Assembly: GCF_041431415.1 (NCBI RefSeq)
Contig: NZ_CP107845.1
Span: forward strand, 1,736,001 to 1,800,000
Source: Streptomyces sp. NBC_00513
Lineage (GTDB): Bacteria; Actinomycetota; Actinomycetes; Streptomycetales; Streptomycetaceae
Length of the DNA: 64,000 bases
Direction: 5' to 3'
Shown: in pieces, positions 28,822-37,709 of the stretch
Position numbering within the stretch: the first letter of the stretch is position 1
How the letters are laid out: the number at the start of each line of letters is the position of its first letter
Notes under the pieces: generated by a model
The model's input: the letters and a program-made list of their open reading frames with translations, nothing else
What the model was told of the DNA's origin: nothing
The model's database searches: none
Made by a program: the position numbers and the translations under genes

Positions 28822-29336
28822 ACGTCCTTCAACTCCAGAGCGTCGAGGACCGCCTGCGCGACCTCTTCGGGGGTGCGGTCGTCGGTGGCCACGACGACGC
28901 GCGCGACTTCGGTGTACAGGTGGCGCCTGGCCTCCATCAGCTCGCGCCACTGGCGGCGCGGGTTGACGGCGAGCAGCGGGCGCGCGGCGCCCAGGCCGAC
29001 GCGCCGGACCGCCTCCTCGACGTCCATCGACAGGTAGGCGACGGGCAGGCCGGCCAGCAGCCCGCGGGTGCCCTCGTCGAGGACGGCTCCGCCGCCGAGG
29101 GAGAGGACGCCGGTGTGCTCGGCGACGGCGGCCGCGACGGCCTGCCGTTCCAGCTCGCGGAAGTACGGCTCGCCCTCGTCGACGAAGAGGTCGGAGATCT
29201 CCCGGCCGGTGGCCGCGACGATGTCGGCGTCGGTGTCCCGGTAGGGGACGCCGAGGCCTGCGGCGAGGAGTTCTCCCACCGTGGACTTGCCGGACCCCAT
29301 GGGTCCGACGAGGACGACCAGTGGTCCGGCGGTCAC
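28818..29336 (-). CDS. aroK: Shikimate kinase
   Basis: Encodes 172 residues from GTG 29336, overlapping the aroC stop (GTGA). It phosphorylates shikimate. The P-loop GPMGSGKST is at 11-19, the shikimate-binding DTDADI near 36, [10 protein letters not shown] near 80, and the lid arginine in AARPLLAV near 117. Length is typical. Confidence 0.97.
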   Translation of the reverse strand: MTAGPLVVLVGPMGSGKSTVGELLAAGLGVPYRDTDADIVAATGREISDLFVDEGEPYFRELERQAVAAAVAEHTGVLSLGGGAVLDEGTRGLLAGLPVAYLSMDVEEAVRRVGLGAARPLLAVNPRRQWRELMEARRHLYTEVARVVVATDDRTPEEVAQAVLDALELKDV

Positions 29337-30517
29337 CGGATCTGCAGGTTGTCGAGGTACGAGCGGACGTTGCGGCGGGTCTCGGGGACCGAGTCGCCGC
29401 CGAACTTCTCGACGACGGCGTCGGCCAGCACGAGCGCGACCATCGCCTCGGCGACGATGCCGGCGGCCGGGACGGCGCACACGTCGGAGCGCTGGTGGTG
29501 GGCCACCGTCGCCTCTCCGGTGGCCACGTCCACGGTGGCGAGCGCGCGCGGCACGGTCGCGATGGGCTTCATCGCGGCGCGTACGCGCAGCAGCTCACCG
29601 GTGGTCAGGCCGCCCTCGGTGCCGCCGGAACGACCCGAGGTGCGGCGCAGTCCCTCGTCGGTGGACACGATCTCGTCGTGCGCCTGGGAGCCGGGCACGC
29701 GGGCCAGCTCGAAGCCGTCGCCGACCTCGACGCCCTTGATGGCCTGGATGCCCATGAGCGCGGCGGCGAGCCGGGCGTCGAGGCGGCGGTCCCAGTGGAC
29801 GTGCGAGCCGAGGCCGACGGGCACCCCGTACGCGAGGACCTCGACGACGCCGCCGAGGGTGTCGCCGTCCTTGTGGGCCTGGTCGATCTCGGCGACCATC
29901 GCCTTCGAGGCGTCGGCATCGAGGCAGCGCACCGGGTCGGCGTCGAGCTTGTCGACGTCGGCGGGGGTCGGGTAGACGCCGTACGGGGCCTTGGCCGCCG
30001 CGAGTTCCACCACGTGCGAGACGATCTCGATGCCGGCGACCTCCTTGATGAAGGACCGGGCGATGGCGCCCAGGGCCACGCGGGCGGCCGTCTCACGGGC
30101 GCTGGCGCGCTCCAGGATCGGGCGGGCCTCGGAGAAGCCGTACTTCTGCATGCCCGCCAGGTCGGCGTGGCCGGGGCGCGGGCGGGTCAGCGGCGCGTTG
30201 CGGCCGGTCTCCTTGAGCAGCGAGGGGTCGACGGGGTCGGCCGACATGACCGTCTCCCACTTGGGCCACTCGGTGTTGCCGATCATGACGGCGATCGGGG
30301 AACCCTGGGACAGTCCGTGGCGGACGCCGCCGAGGAAGGTGATCTCGTCCTGCTCGAACTTCATCCGGGCACCGCGGCCATAGCCGAGCCGGCGCCGGGC
30401 CAGGTGGTCGGCCACCAGCTCGGTGGTGACCGGGACGCCGGCGGGGAGGCCCTCCAGCGTCGCCACCAGGGCCGGTCCGTGCGACTCTCCAGCGGTCAGC
30501 CAACGCAACCTGCTCAA
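29333..30517 (-). CDS. aroC: Chorismate synthase
   Basis: A 394-residue FMN-dependent enzyme that makes chorismate. It starts at TTG 30517, with GAGGAG 5 nt upstream, giving [17 protein letters not shown]. Family signatures [48 protein letters not shown] and [17 protein letters not shown] are all visible. It heads a tightly overlapping aroC-aroK-aroB-aroQ unit, with aroE upstream 167 bp away. Confidence 0.97.
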   Translation of the reverse strand: MSRLRWLTAGESHGPALVATLEGLPAGVPVTTELVADHLARRRLGYGRGARMKFEQDEITFLGGVRHGLSQGSPIAVMIGNTEWPKWETVMSADPVDPSLLKETGRNAPLTRPRPGHADLAGMQKYGFSEARPILERASARETAARVALGAIARSFIKEVAGIEIVSHVVELAAAKAPYGVYPTPADVDKLDADPVRCLDADASKAMVAEIDQAHKDGDTLGGVVEVLAYGVPVGLGSHVHWDRRLDARLAAALMGIQAIKGVEVGDGFELARVPGSQAHDEIVSTDEGLRRTSGRSGGTEGGLTTGELLRVRAAMKPIATVPRALATVDVATGEATVAHHQRSDVCAVPAAGIVAEAMVALVLADAVVEKFGGDSVPETRRNVRSYLDNLQIR

Positions 30518-30683
30518 CGATGCTCCTCATGCTCGCGCCTGGCACAGCGACGGCGCGATCGGGTGCGCGGCCCGGACCCGCCTCACCCGATCCTCCCATG
30601 TCCGCGGGGGTATCCCGGTGCCAGGTCCAGGTATCGGACGGGGGATCCGTCAGGTCCCCGCCCTTCGAGGGGGTGTCACGTCC

Positions 30684-31517
30684 TCACGGGCGGTCCCGGA
30701 GCGCCTCTTCGCCCGCAGCGCGCATGGCCGCCAACGGTCCGGGGGCACGGCCGGTCATCTGCTCGACCTGGAGGACGGCCTGGTGGACCAGGAGGTCCAG
30801 CCCGCCGAGGAGCGTGCCGCCGCGCTCCGTCCAGGCCGCCGCGAGCGCGGTGGGCCACGGGTCGTACAGGACGTCGAACAGGGTCCCCGCGCCGGCGGGC
30901 ACCTCCCGGGCCAGCGCGTCGGTGGCGCCCGCCGGGGTGGTGGCGATCACCAGTGGTGCGCCGAGCGCCTCGGCCGCCCGTGACCAGTCGGCCGTGCGGA
31001 CGTCGACGCCGAGCCGTTCGCCCCACTGCCGCATCTCGTCGGCGCGCTCGCGCGAGCGTACGTACGCGGTGACCTCGCCGGTGCAGACGCGGGAGAGCGC
31101 CGCCAGCGCCGAGGAGGCGGTGGCCCCGGCGCCGAGGACGGCGGCGGCGGGCACCTTCTCGACGCCGCGTTCGTGCAGTGCGGCGATGATGCCGGGGATG
31201 TCGGTGTTGTCGCCGAGGCGCCGGCCGTCCGGGGTGAGGACGACCGTGTTGACGGCCTCCACCGAAGCGGCGGTGTCGCTGATCCCGTCGAGCAGCGGGA
31301 TGATCGCCCGCTTCAGCGGCATGGTGAGGGACAGCCCGGCCCACTCGGGGCCGAGGTCGGCGACGAACCCGGCGAGCGTGGCCTCGTCGATCTCGAAGCG
31401 GTCGTACGTCCAGTCGAGGAGGCCCAGTTCCCGGTACGCGGCGCGGTGCAGGACCGGGGAGAGGGAGTGCTCGATGGGCGACCCCAGCACCGCGGCCCGC
31501 CGTACTGTCGGCTGCAA
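30684..31517 (-). CDS. aroE: Shikimate dehydrogenase
   Basis: A 277-residue protein starting at TTG 31517 (GAGGGG 8 nt upstream). The shikimate site SPIEHSLSPVLHRAAYRELG with catalytic Lys in LSLTMPLKRAI, the NTVV and GDNTDIPG motifs, and the Rossmann loop VLGAGATASSALAAL are present. The NADP-specific arginine region reads YVRSRERADEM. It reduces 3-dehydroshikimate to shikimate. It lies between mltG (a terminator between) and aroC. Confidence 0.95.
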   Translation of the reverse strand: MQPTVRRAAVLGSPIEHSLSPVLHRAAYRELGLLDWTYDRFEIDEATLAGFVADLGPEWAGLSLTMPLKRAIIPLLDGISDTAASVEAVNTVVLTPDGRRLGDNTDIPGIIAALHERGVEKVPAAAVLGAGATASSALAALSRVCTGEVTAYVRSRERADEMRQWGERLGVDVRTADWSRAAEALGAPLVIATTPAGATDALAREVPAGAGTLFDVLYDPWPTALAAAWTERGGTLLGGLDLLVHQAVLQVEQMTGRAPGPLAAMRAAGEEALRDRP

Positions 31518-31622
31518 TTCCCTCGCCCCTCACCCACGATTGCGTCCGCACGCACGCGCGCGGGCGACCGGGCCGGTGCCCGGGCGCGAGAGACAGTACA
31601 GCAGCCCTTGGGGCGACGAGGA

Positions 31623-31662
31623 CACCCGGTCCCCGCCGTCCGGGGACGGCGGGGACCGGGTG
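31623..31662 (-). terminator. mltG terminator
   Basis: Perfect 17-bp arms CACCCGGTCCCCGCCGT (31623-31639) and its complement (31646-31662) with a 6-nt loop, 23 nt past the mltG stop. Confidence 0.8.
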
Positions 31663-31685
31663 CGAAGGCGTCGCGAACGGTCGGA

Positions 31686-33488
31686 CTACTGGCCCGACTT
31701 CTTGCGCTCCCTCTCGTATTCCTCGACGTTGACGTTGTGCTCGTCGTTGGTGACGGCGAACAGCGTCTTGTTCTCGTTGACGGACACGAAGTAGTACCAG
31801 GGGCCGGGTTCCGGATTCGTCGCCGCCTTGAGCGCGTCGGCGCCCGGGTTGCTGATCGGACCCGCGGGCAGACCCACGATCTTGTACGTGTTGTAGGGGT
31901 CGGCGATCTGGCGCAGTTCCTTGACCGAACCGACGTCGAGGGTGCTCTGGCCCTTGATGTAGTTGATCGTGGAGTCGAAGTCGAGCAGACCGTTCGTCTC
32001 GGTGTTGCCCGGCTTGAGGCGGTTGTAGACCACGCGCGAGATCTTGTCGAAGTCGTGCTGGTACTTGCCCTCGGCCTGGACGAGGCTCGCGACGGTGACG
32101 AGTTCGAGGGGGTTCTTCAGGCCCATCTTCGTGGCCTGGCCCTTGACGTCGGCGTTCGCGTACTCCTGGCTCGCCTTGGCGACCATCTGCTTGAGCAGGG
32201 CCTCCGGCTTCATGTCCTTGCCCAGGTCGTAGCGGGCCGGGTAGAGGAAGCCTTCCAGCGGGTCCTTGATGTCCTTGTTGGAGTTGGCCCAGTCCGGCAG
32301 GCCGAGGTTCTTGGACTCCTTGGTCGCCACGTCCTTCGTGGTGCCGGGCTTGAGGGAGAGCTTCTTGTCGATCAGGGTGTAGATCTCGAAGTTGCGCTTG
32401 CCCTCGGGGATCGTGAGCACGTTCAGGGCCGAGGGGTCGAGCATGATCTCGACCGCGGACCTGGCGGACATCTCCTTCTTGAGGGAGTAGACGCCCGGCT
32501 GGATGGACTTGCCCTTGGGGTTGGCCTCGGCGGCGGCGGCGAAGGCCTCCGCGCTGGCCACGACGCCCGCCTTCTTGAGGAGCTGGCCCATCAGCATCAG
32601 GCCCGCGTTCTTGGGGATCTCCACGTCGACGGTCTCGTCGTTGCCCGTGCCGGCGAAGTCCGCGGCGGAGCTGAACTTGCCCTTGAGGTAGGTGTAGCCG
32701 TAGTAGCCGCCCCCGCCGACGACGCCCACGATCACGAGGGCGGCGATCAGGCACGCGGCGCCGCTGCGCTTCGTCGTGTCCTTCGAACGGCCGGACCTGC
32801 GCCCCCCGCCCGACCCGTCGGGGTCGCCGCCGGCGACGTCCTCCTCCTCGCGCTCCTCCGTCAGGAGGTCGCCGTCCTGTGCCTCGGCCCCGGGCTCGGG
32901 CTCCAGGTGCCGCCGGCCCGGCGGCCGCGGCGGCGGGTAGGCGTCGGGGGTGCTGTACAGGTCGGGGGCCTCGCCGGGGTAGGCGCCCGCGTTCTGCTGG
33001 GTGTACGGGTCCACGCCGGCGTACGGGTCCACCGTCGCGGGCCCGGGGACGTACTGGCCCTGGCCGGTGTCCCAGACCTGGTCGCCGTACGGCTGCTGAG
33101 GCCCCTGGGGCTGCTGTTGGTGGGGTTGCTGCGGGGGAAGCTGCTGCCCGCCCTGCTGCTGGGCGGGCTGCTGCTGGGGGTATCCCTGCTGCGGGTACTG
33201 CTGCTGGTTCGGGTACTGCTGCGGGTCCTGGTACTGCGGGTCCGGGTACTGCGCCTGCGGGTACTGCTGCTGCGCGTACTGCTGCCGGTACTGCGGATCC
33301 GCGTACGAGGGCGGGCCGGTCTGGGGGTCCGGATGCTGCGGCGGCTGCTGCTGGTACTGCTCCTGAGCGCCGGTGTCGTAAGGCGTCTGACCCTGTTGGA
33401 CCGGATGCCCGGTCCACCCCTGGTCCCCGTACAGGGGGTCCTCGGGGTGCCACGGTTCGGGGGTGCGGCCCCGGCCATACTCAGTCAT
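31686..33488 (-). CDS. mltG: Endolytic transglycosylase MltG (YceG family) with a Gln/Tyr/Pro-rich cytoplasmic arm
   Basis: Encodes 600 residues from the ATG at 33488 (MTEYGRGRTPEPWHPEDPLY). Residues 30-180 are a low-complexity region of QQYP, PQYQDPQ and QQQP repeats. An acidic-basic linker follows, then one membrane helix at about 243-263, and an extracellular YceG domain (285-590) containing VASLVQAEGKYQHDFDKI, RVVYNRL and LPAGPISNPG. MltG cleaves nascent peptidoglycan glycan strands. In the active-site segment the second Glu (QAE) is kept, while the first Glu of many homologues (EKE) is Gln; I am unsure which is catalytic. It is 126 bp downstream of ruvX. Confidence 0.94.
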   Translation of the reverse strand: MTEYGRGRTPEPWHPEDPLYGDQGWTGHPVQQGQTPYDTGAQEQYQQQPPQHPDPQTGPPSYADPQYRQQYAQQQYPQAQYPDPQYQDPQQYPNQQQYPQQGYPQQQPAQQQGGQQLPPQQPHQQQPQGPQQPYGDQVWDTGQGQYVPGPATVDPYAGVDPYTQQNAGAYPGEAPDLYSTPDAYPPPRPPGRRHLEPEPGAEAQDGDLLTEEREEEDVAGGDPDGSGGGRRSGRSKDTTKRSGAACLIAALVIVGVVGGGGYYGYTYLKGKFSSAADFAGTGNDETVDVEIPKNAGLMLMGQLLKKAGVVASAEAFAAAAEANPKGKSIQPGVYSLKKEMSARSAVEIMLDPSALNVLTIPEGKRNFEIYTLIDKKLSLKPGTTKDVATKESKNLGLPDWANSNKDIKDPLEGFLYPARYDLGKDMKPEALLKQMVAKASQEYANADVKGQATKMGLKNPLELVTVASLVQAEGKYQHDFDKISRVVYNRLKPGNTETNGLLDFDSTINYIKGQSTLDVGSVKELRQIADPYNTYKIVGLPAGPISNPGADALKAATNPEPGPWYYFVSVNENKTLFAVTNDEHNVNVEEYERERKKSGQ

Positions 33489-33614
33489 CGATCCCCTAGA
33501 GCCGCGAGACGGAGGCAGCGGCTTCGTTGCCGCGGCACCCGGTTCCGCCTCTGAAGTGGTGGGCGACGGCTGTTCGAATGCCGCCACATCGCGCGGAACG
33601 TTACCGTATCGCGA

Positions 33615-34085
33615 TCAGACAACCACTTCGACGCACTCGCCGGGCGGATTACCCGATACCCGTTCGGTCTCAAGAGCGGTTTGCAGGATCACGACGGCGG
33701 CCGCCTGGTCGATGACCGAGCGCCCCTTCTTCGCGTTCTTCCCGGACGCCCGTAGCCCCTGGGCTGCGGTGACCGTGGTCATCCGCTCGTCCACGAGACG
33801 GACCGTCACCGGCTTGATGCCCTTGGCCAGTTCGTTCGCGAAGGCACGCACCTTGACCGCGGCCGGCCCCTCCCGCCCGCTGAGCGAGCGGGGAAGGCCG
33901 ACCACGACTTCGAGGGGCTCGTACTCCGCGACGAGCTGCCGCAGCCGCCGGTGGGCGAAGGGGATGTCCCGTCCCGGCACGGTTTCCACCGGTGTGGCCA
34001 GCACCCCGTCGGGGTCGCACGAGGCGACCCCGATCCGGGCGTCACCGACATCGACGGCCAGCCGGCGGCCGCGGCGCAGTGTCAT
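33615..34085 (-). CDS. ruvX: RuvX/YqgF-type putative Holliday junction resolvase, pre-16S rRNA nuclease
   Basis: A 156-residue RNase H-fold protein. The first active-site strand is [20 protein letters not shown] with Asp, followed by [28 protein letters not shown] with Glu, and [14 protein letters not shown] with the last Asp. Family members trim 16S rRNA 5' ends in E. coli and resolve junctions in others. Its ATG overlaps the alaS stop by 4 nt, the usual alaS-ruvX pairing. Confidence 0.95.
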   Translation of the reverse strand: MTLRRGRRLAVDVGDARIGVASCDPDGVLATPVETVPGRDIPFAHRRLRQLVAEYEPLEVVVGLPRSLSGREGPAAVKVRAFANELAKGIKPVTVRLVDERMTTVTAAQGLRASGKNAKKGRSVIDQAAAVVILQTALETERVSGNPPGECVEVVV

Positions 34086-36769
34086 CGGGCGGTCTCGCCC
34101 ACGAGCCGCTCGACGGCCGCGACGGCGTCGCCGATGGCGGCCGGGTTCTGACCGCCGCCCTGGGCGACGTCGGGCTTGCCGCCGCCGCCACCACCGAGGG
34201 TCTTGGCGGCGGTGCGCACCAGGTCACCGGCCTTGAGGCCGCGTTCGCGGGCGGCCTCGTTGGTGGCGATGACCGTCAGCGGGCGGCCGCCCGCCACGGT
34301 GAACAGGGCCACGACGGCCGGGCGGTCGCCCTGCCCCGGCGCCTGGGCGAGCCGGCCGCGCACGTCGAGGACGAGCTTGCGCAGGTCGTCGGCGCCGGTG
34401 CCGTCCGGCACCTGGCCGGTGACGAGCGCGACGCCCCGTACGTCCTGGGCGCCGGCGGCGAGACCGGCGGCGGCCTGGAGGACCTTCTCCGCGCGGAACT
34501 TCTCGATCTCCTTCTCGGCGTCCTTCAGCTTGCCGAGCATGGAGGCGATCTTCTCCGGCAGCTCCTCCGGACGGCCCTTGACCAGCTCCTGGAGCTGGGC
34601 GACGACCGTGTGCTCCTTGGCGAGGAAGTTGTACGCGTCCACGCCCACGAGGGCCTCGACGCGGCGCACGCCGGAGCCGATGGACGACTCGCCGAGCAGC
34701 TTCACCAGGCCCAGCTGGGCCGTGTTGCCGACGTGCGTGCCGCCGCACAGCTCCTTGGAGAAGTCGCCGATGGTCACGACGCGCACCCGCTCGCCGTACT
34801 TCTCACCGAACTCGGCGATGGCGCCCTGCTTCTTCGCCTCGTCGATGCTCATGATCTCGGCGGTGACGTCCAGCTCGCGCGAGAGCACGTCGTTGATCTT
34901 CTGCTCGACGTCGGTGAGGACCGTGCCGGGGACGGCGTTCGGGGAGCCGAAGTCGAAGCGGAAGCGGCCGGGCGAGTTCTCGGAACCGGCCTGGGCGGCC
35001 GTCGGCCCGAGGGCGTCGCGCAGCGCCTGGTGCGTCAGGTGCGTGGCCGAGTGGGCGCGGGCGATGGCCCGGCGGCGGTTGACGTCGATGGCGGCGTACG
35101 CCGAGGCGCCCACCGTCACCTCGCCGACCTGGACGGAACCCTTGTGGACGGAGACGCCCGGGACGGGCTGCTGTACGTCGCGGATGACGACGACGGCGCC
35201 GGAGTCGAGCTTGATCCGGCCCTGGTCGGCGAGCTGGCCGCCGCCCTCGGCGTAGAAGGGGGTGCGGTCGAGGACGATCTCGACCTCGTCGCCCTCGGAG
35301 GCGGCGGGCGCGGAGACGCCGTTGACCAGCAGGCCGACGATCGTGGACTCGCCCTGGTTGGTGGCGTAGCCGGTGAACTCGGTGGCTCCGGCGCCGTCGG
35401 CGATCTCCCGGTAGGCGGACATGTCCGCGTGGCCGGTCTTCTTGGCCTTGGCGTCGGCCTTGGCGCGGTCGCGCTGCTCCTGCATCAGGCGGCGGAAGCC
35501 GGGCTCGTCCACGGAGAGGCCCTGTTCGGCGGCCATCTCCAGGGTGAGGTCGATCGGGAAGCCCCAGGTGTCGTGGAGCAGGAACGCCTTGTCGCCGGAG
35601 AGGACGGTGCCGCCGGTGGCCTTGGTCTCGCTCACGGCGGTGTCGAGGATGTTCGTGCCGCCCTTGACGGCCTTCAGGAAGGCGGCTTCCTCGGCGAGGG
35701 CGACGGTCTCGATGCGCTTGCGGTCGGTGACCAGCTCCGGGTACTGCTGCCCCATCGTGTCGATCACGACGTCCACGAGCTCCTGGACGACGGGACCGGT
35801 GGCGCCCATGAGGCGCATGTTGCGGATGGCGCGGCGCATGATGCGGCGCAGCACGTAGCCGCGGCCCTCGTTGCCGGGGGTCACGCCGTCACCGATGAGC
35901 ATCACCGAGGTGCGGATGTGGTCGGCGACCACGCGCATCGAGACGTCGGTGCCGTGGGCGGCCCCGTACTGGACGCCGGTGAGCTCGGTGGCCTTGTCCA
36001 TGACCACGCGCAGGGTGTCGGTCTCGTACATGTTCCGCACGCCCTGCAGGATCATGGCGAGACGTTCGAGGCCGAGACCGGTGTCGATGTTCTTCGACGG
36101 CAGGTCGCCGAGGATCGGGAAGTCTTCCTTCCCGTCGCCGGCGCCGCGCTCGAACTGCATGAAGACCAGGTTCCAGATCTCCACGTAGCGCTCGTCGTTG
36201 ACGGCGGGGCCGCCCTCGACGCCGAACTCCGGGCCGCGGTCGTAGTTGATCTCCGAGCACGGGCCACAGGGTCCGGGGACGCCCATGGACCAGAAGTTGT
36301 CCTTCTTGCCCAGGCGCTGGATGCGCTCGGCGGGGACGCCGACCACGTCGCGCCAGATCGTCTCGGCCTCGTCGTCGTCGAGGTAGACGGTGATCCAGAG
36401 CTTCTCGGGTTCGAGGCCGTAGCCGCCGTCCGCCACGGAGCCGGTGAGCAGCTCCCAGGCGTACTTGATGGCGCCTTCCTTGAAGTAGTCCCCGAAGGAG
36501 AAGTTGCCGCACATCTGGAAGAACGTGCCGTGGCGGGTGGTCTTGCCGACCTCTTCGATGTCCGGGGTGCGGACGCACTTCTGCACGCTCGTGGCCCGCG
36601 GGGCCGGGGGCTTGGTCTCGCCGAGGAAGTACGGCTTGAAGGGGACCATGCCCGCGTTGACCAGCAGCAGAGTCGGGTCGTCCGCGATGAGCGACGCCGA
36701 AGGGACAACGGTGTGACCGCGCTCCTCGAAGAAGCTCAGCCAGCGGCGGCGGATTTCAGCCGACTCCAT
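34082..36769 (-). CDS. alaS: Alanyl-tRNA synthetase
   Basis: An 895-residue class II synthetase. Domains in order: catalytic core (1-250, with [15 protein letters not shown] and [20 protein letters not shown]), tRNA-recognition domain, editing domain with zinc ligands HSATH and CGGTH (residues about 580 and 680), and the C-terminal oligomerisation/C-Ala domain ending in the glycine-rich [15 protein letters not shown]. It charges tRNA-Ala and clears Ser and Gly errors. The start overlaps the stop of the preceding small gene by one nucleotide. Confidence 0.98.
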   Translation of the reverse strand: MESAEIRRRWLSFFEERGHTVVPSASLIADDPTLLLVNAGMVPFKPYFLGETKPPAPRATSVQKCVRTPDIEEVGKTTRHGTFFQMCGNFSFGDYFKEGAIKYAWELLTGSVADGGYGLEPEKLWITVYLDDDEAETIWRDVVGVPAERIQRLGKKDNFWSMGVPGPCGPCSEINYDRGPEFGVEGGPAVNDERYVEIWNLVFMQFERGAGDGKEDFPILGDLPSKNIDTGLGLERLAMILQGVRNMYETDTLRVVMDKATELTGVQYGAAHGTDVSMRVVADHIRTSVMLIGDGVTPGNEGRGYVLRRIMRRAIRNMRLMGATGPVVQELVDVVIDTMGQQYPELVTDRKRIETVALAEEAAFLKAVKGGTNILDTAVSETKATGGTVLSGDKAFLLHDTWGFPIDLTLEMAAEQGLSVDEPGFRRLMQEQRDRAKADAKAKKTGHADMSAYREIADGAGATEFTGYATNQGESTIVGLLVNGVSAPAASEGDEVEIVLDRTPFYAEGGGQLADQGRIKLDSGAVVVIRDVQQPVPGVSVHKGSVQVGEVTVGASAYAAIDVNRRRAIARAHSATHLTHQALRDALGPTAAQAGSENSPGRFRFDFGSPNAVPGTVLTDVEQKINDVLSRELDVTAEIMSIDEAKKQGAIAEFGEKYGERVRVVTIGDFSKELCGGTHVGNTAQLGLVKLLGESSIGSGVRRVEALVGVDAYNFLAKEHTVVAQLQELVKGRPEELPEKIASMLGKLKDAEKEIEKFRAEKVLQAAAGLAAGAQDVRGVALVTGQVPDGTGADDLRKLVLDVRGRLAQAPGQGDRPAVVALFTVAGGRPLTVIATNEAARERGLKAGDLVRTAAKTLGGGGGGKPDVAQGGGQNPAAIGDAVAAVERLVGETAR

Positions 36770-37122
36770 CAGTGGTCCTCATTCCGGTTGTACCCGGCCG
36801 CCGAGTGGTTCGTGCGGTGGGTGGTCTGGTCGTTCTCCAGGGCCCGCAGCCGTCGCGGCCCGGGGAGGGCGGTGACGTTGTCGGGCCGGTCGGGGTCCTG
36901 GTGGAGCCCCAATGCGTCGTTCAGCTCGTCCTCGCGCTGCGTCATTCCCGCCTTGACGTCGAGGGCGAAGTCCTTGAGGCGGTGACCCGCCTCCACCGCC
37001 TTGTCGGCGGCCTGCGCGGCGAGGCTCTCCGGTGTCAGCTTCTTCAGCTGTCGGTTGACCTTGGTGGTGGCCCACACGCCGGCGGCGGCGCCGGCGGTGA
37101 ACCAGAAGGCTCGGCGGAACAT
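36769..37122 (-). CDS. Small membrane-associated protein, DUF6167-like
   Basis: Encodes 117 residues from the ATG at 37122 ([20 protein letters not shown]). The first 20 residues are a short hydrophobic segment, possibly a membrane anchor. Residues 25-75 are helical with charged residues ([20 protein letters not shown]), and the tail is Asn/His-rich. It sits between a DUF948 protein and alaS with an 8-bp and a 1-nt overlap spacing, in the same operon, as in other streptomycetes. Function unknown. Confidence 0.8.
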   Translation of the reverse strand: MFRRAFWFTAGAAAGVWATTKVNRQLKKLTPESLAAQAADKAVEAGHRLKDFALDVKAGMTQREDELNDALGLHQDPDRPDNVTALPGPRRLRALENDQTTHRTNHSAAGYNRNEDH

Positions 37123-37130
37123 CGGAGGTC

Positions 37131-37562
37131 TCAGCCCTTCTGCTTCCGGCGCCGGGGCGTCGGCACCGTACGGCCGACGATCACGGTACGTCGGGATGTC
37201 TTCTTCGGCGCGCCGTCCGTGTTCTTGCCCAGCGCCTTGCGGACCCCGTAGCCGAAGGCGGCGACCTTGACCAGGGGGCCGCCGAAGGTGGAGGCGACGG
37301 TCGAGGACAGCGCGGAGGCGTTGGAGGTGACTTCCTGGACGTCGCTCGCGATGGCGTCGACCCGGTCGAGCTGGGTGCGGGCGGAGCGGACGGTCGTGGA
37401 GGCGTCGGCCAACAGCGGGACCGCCTGTTCGGTCACGTCGGCCACCATCTTGGTGGTCGCCTTCAGGACCTGGGCCAGCCTCACCAACACCACGGCGAGG
37501 AAGGAGACCAGAATGGCCCAGAAGACGGCCACGAGGATCCCGGCCACCTCTCCACCGGACAC
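37131..37562 (-). CDS. DUF948 membrane protein
   Basis: Encodes 143 residues from GTG 37562; an upstream ATG at 37583 and a GTG at 37547 are alternatives. A single N-terminal membrane helix (EVAGILVAVFWAILVSFLAV) is followed by a long helix with regular hydrophobic spacing (LKATTKMVADVTEQAVPLLA), typical of DUF948, and a basic C-terminus RRRKQKG. It probably forms a cytoplasmic coiled coil attached to the membrane. It is the first gene of the DUF948-DUF6167-alaS-ruvX operon. Function unknown. Confidence 0.82.
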   Translation of the reverse strand: MSGGEVAGILVAVFWAILVSFLAVVLVRLAQVLKATTKMVADVTEQAVPLLADASTTVRSARTQLDRVDAIASDVQEVTSNASALSSTVASTFGGPLVKVAAFGYGVRKALGKNTDGAPKKTSRRTVIVGRTVPTPRRRKQKG

Positions 37563-37670
37563 TTCGCACCACTCTCTGCACATCGATCGCCACGTATAAA
37601 GGTCGTCGTCCGACCCTATCGCGCCGGAGATCCCCGCCCGTACCGGAATTCCGGAGCCTCGGAGTCCGCC

Positions 37671-37700
37671 TTGTACGGGGCGCGTCCGGACCAGTACTCT
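37671..37700 (+). promoter_or_regulatory. Promoter of the STAND ATPase gene, giving a leaderless or near-leaderless mRNA
   Basis: TTGTAC (37671-37676) and TACTCT (37695-37700) are separated by 18 nt. The start codon at 37710 lies 10 nt past the -10, where transcription itself would begin at about 37707. There is no Shine-Dalgarno sequence in CCGTGTCCC before the ATG. Confidence 0.6.
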
Positions 37701-37709
37701 CCGTGTCCC

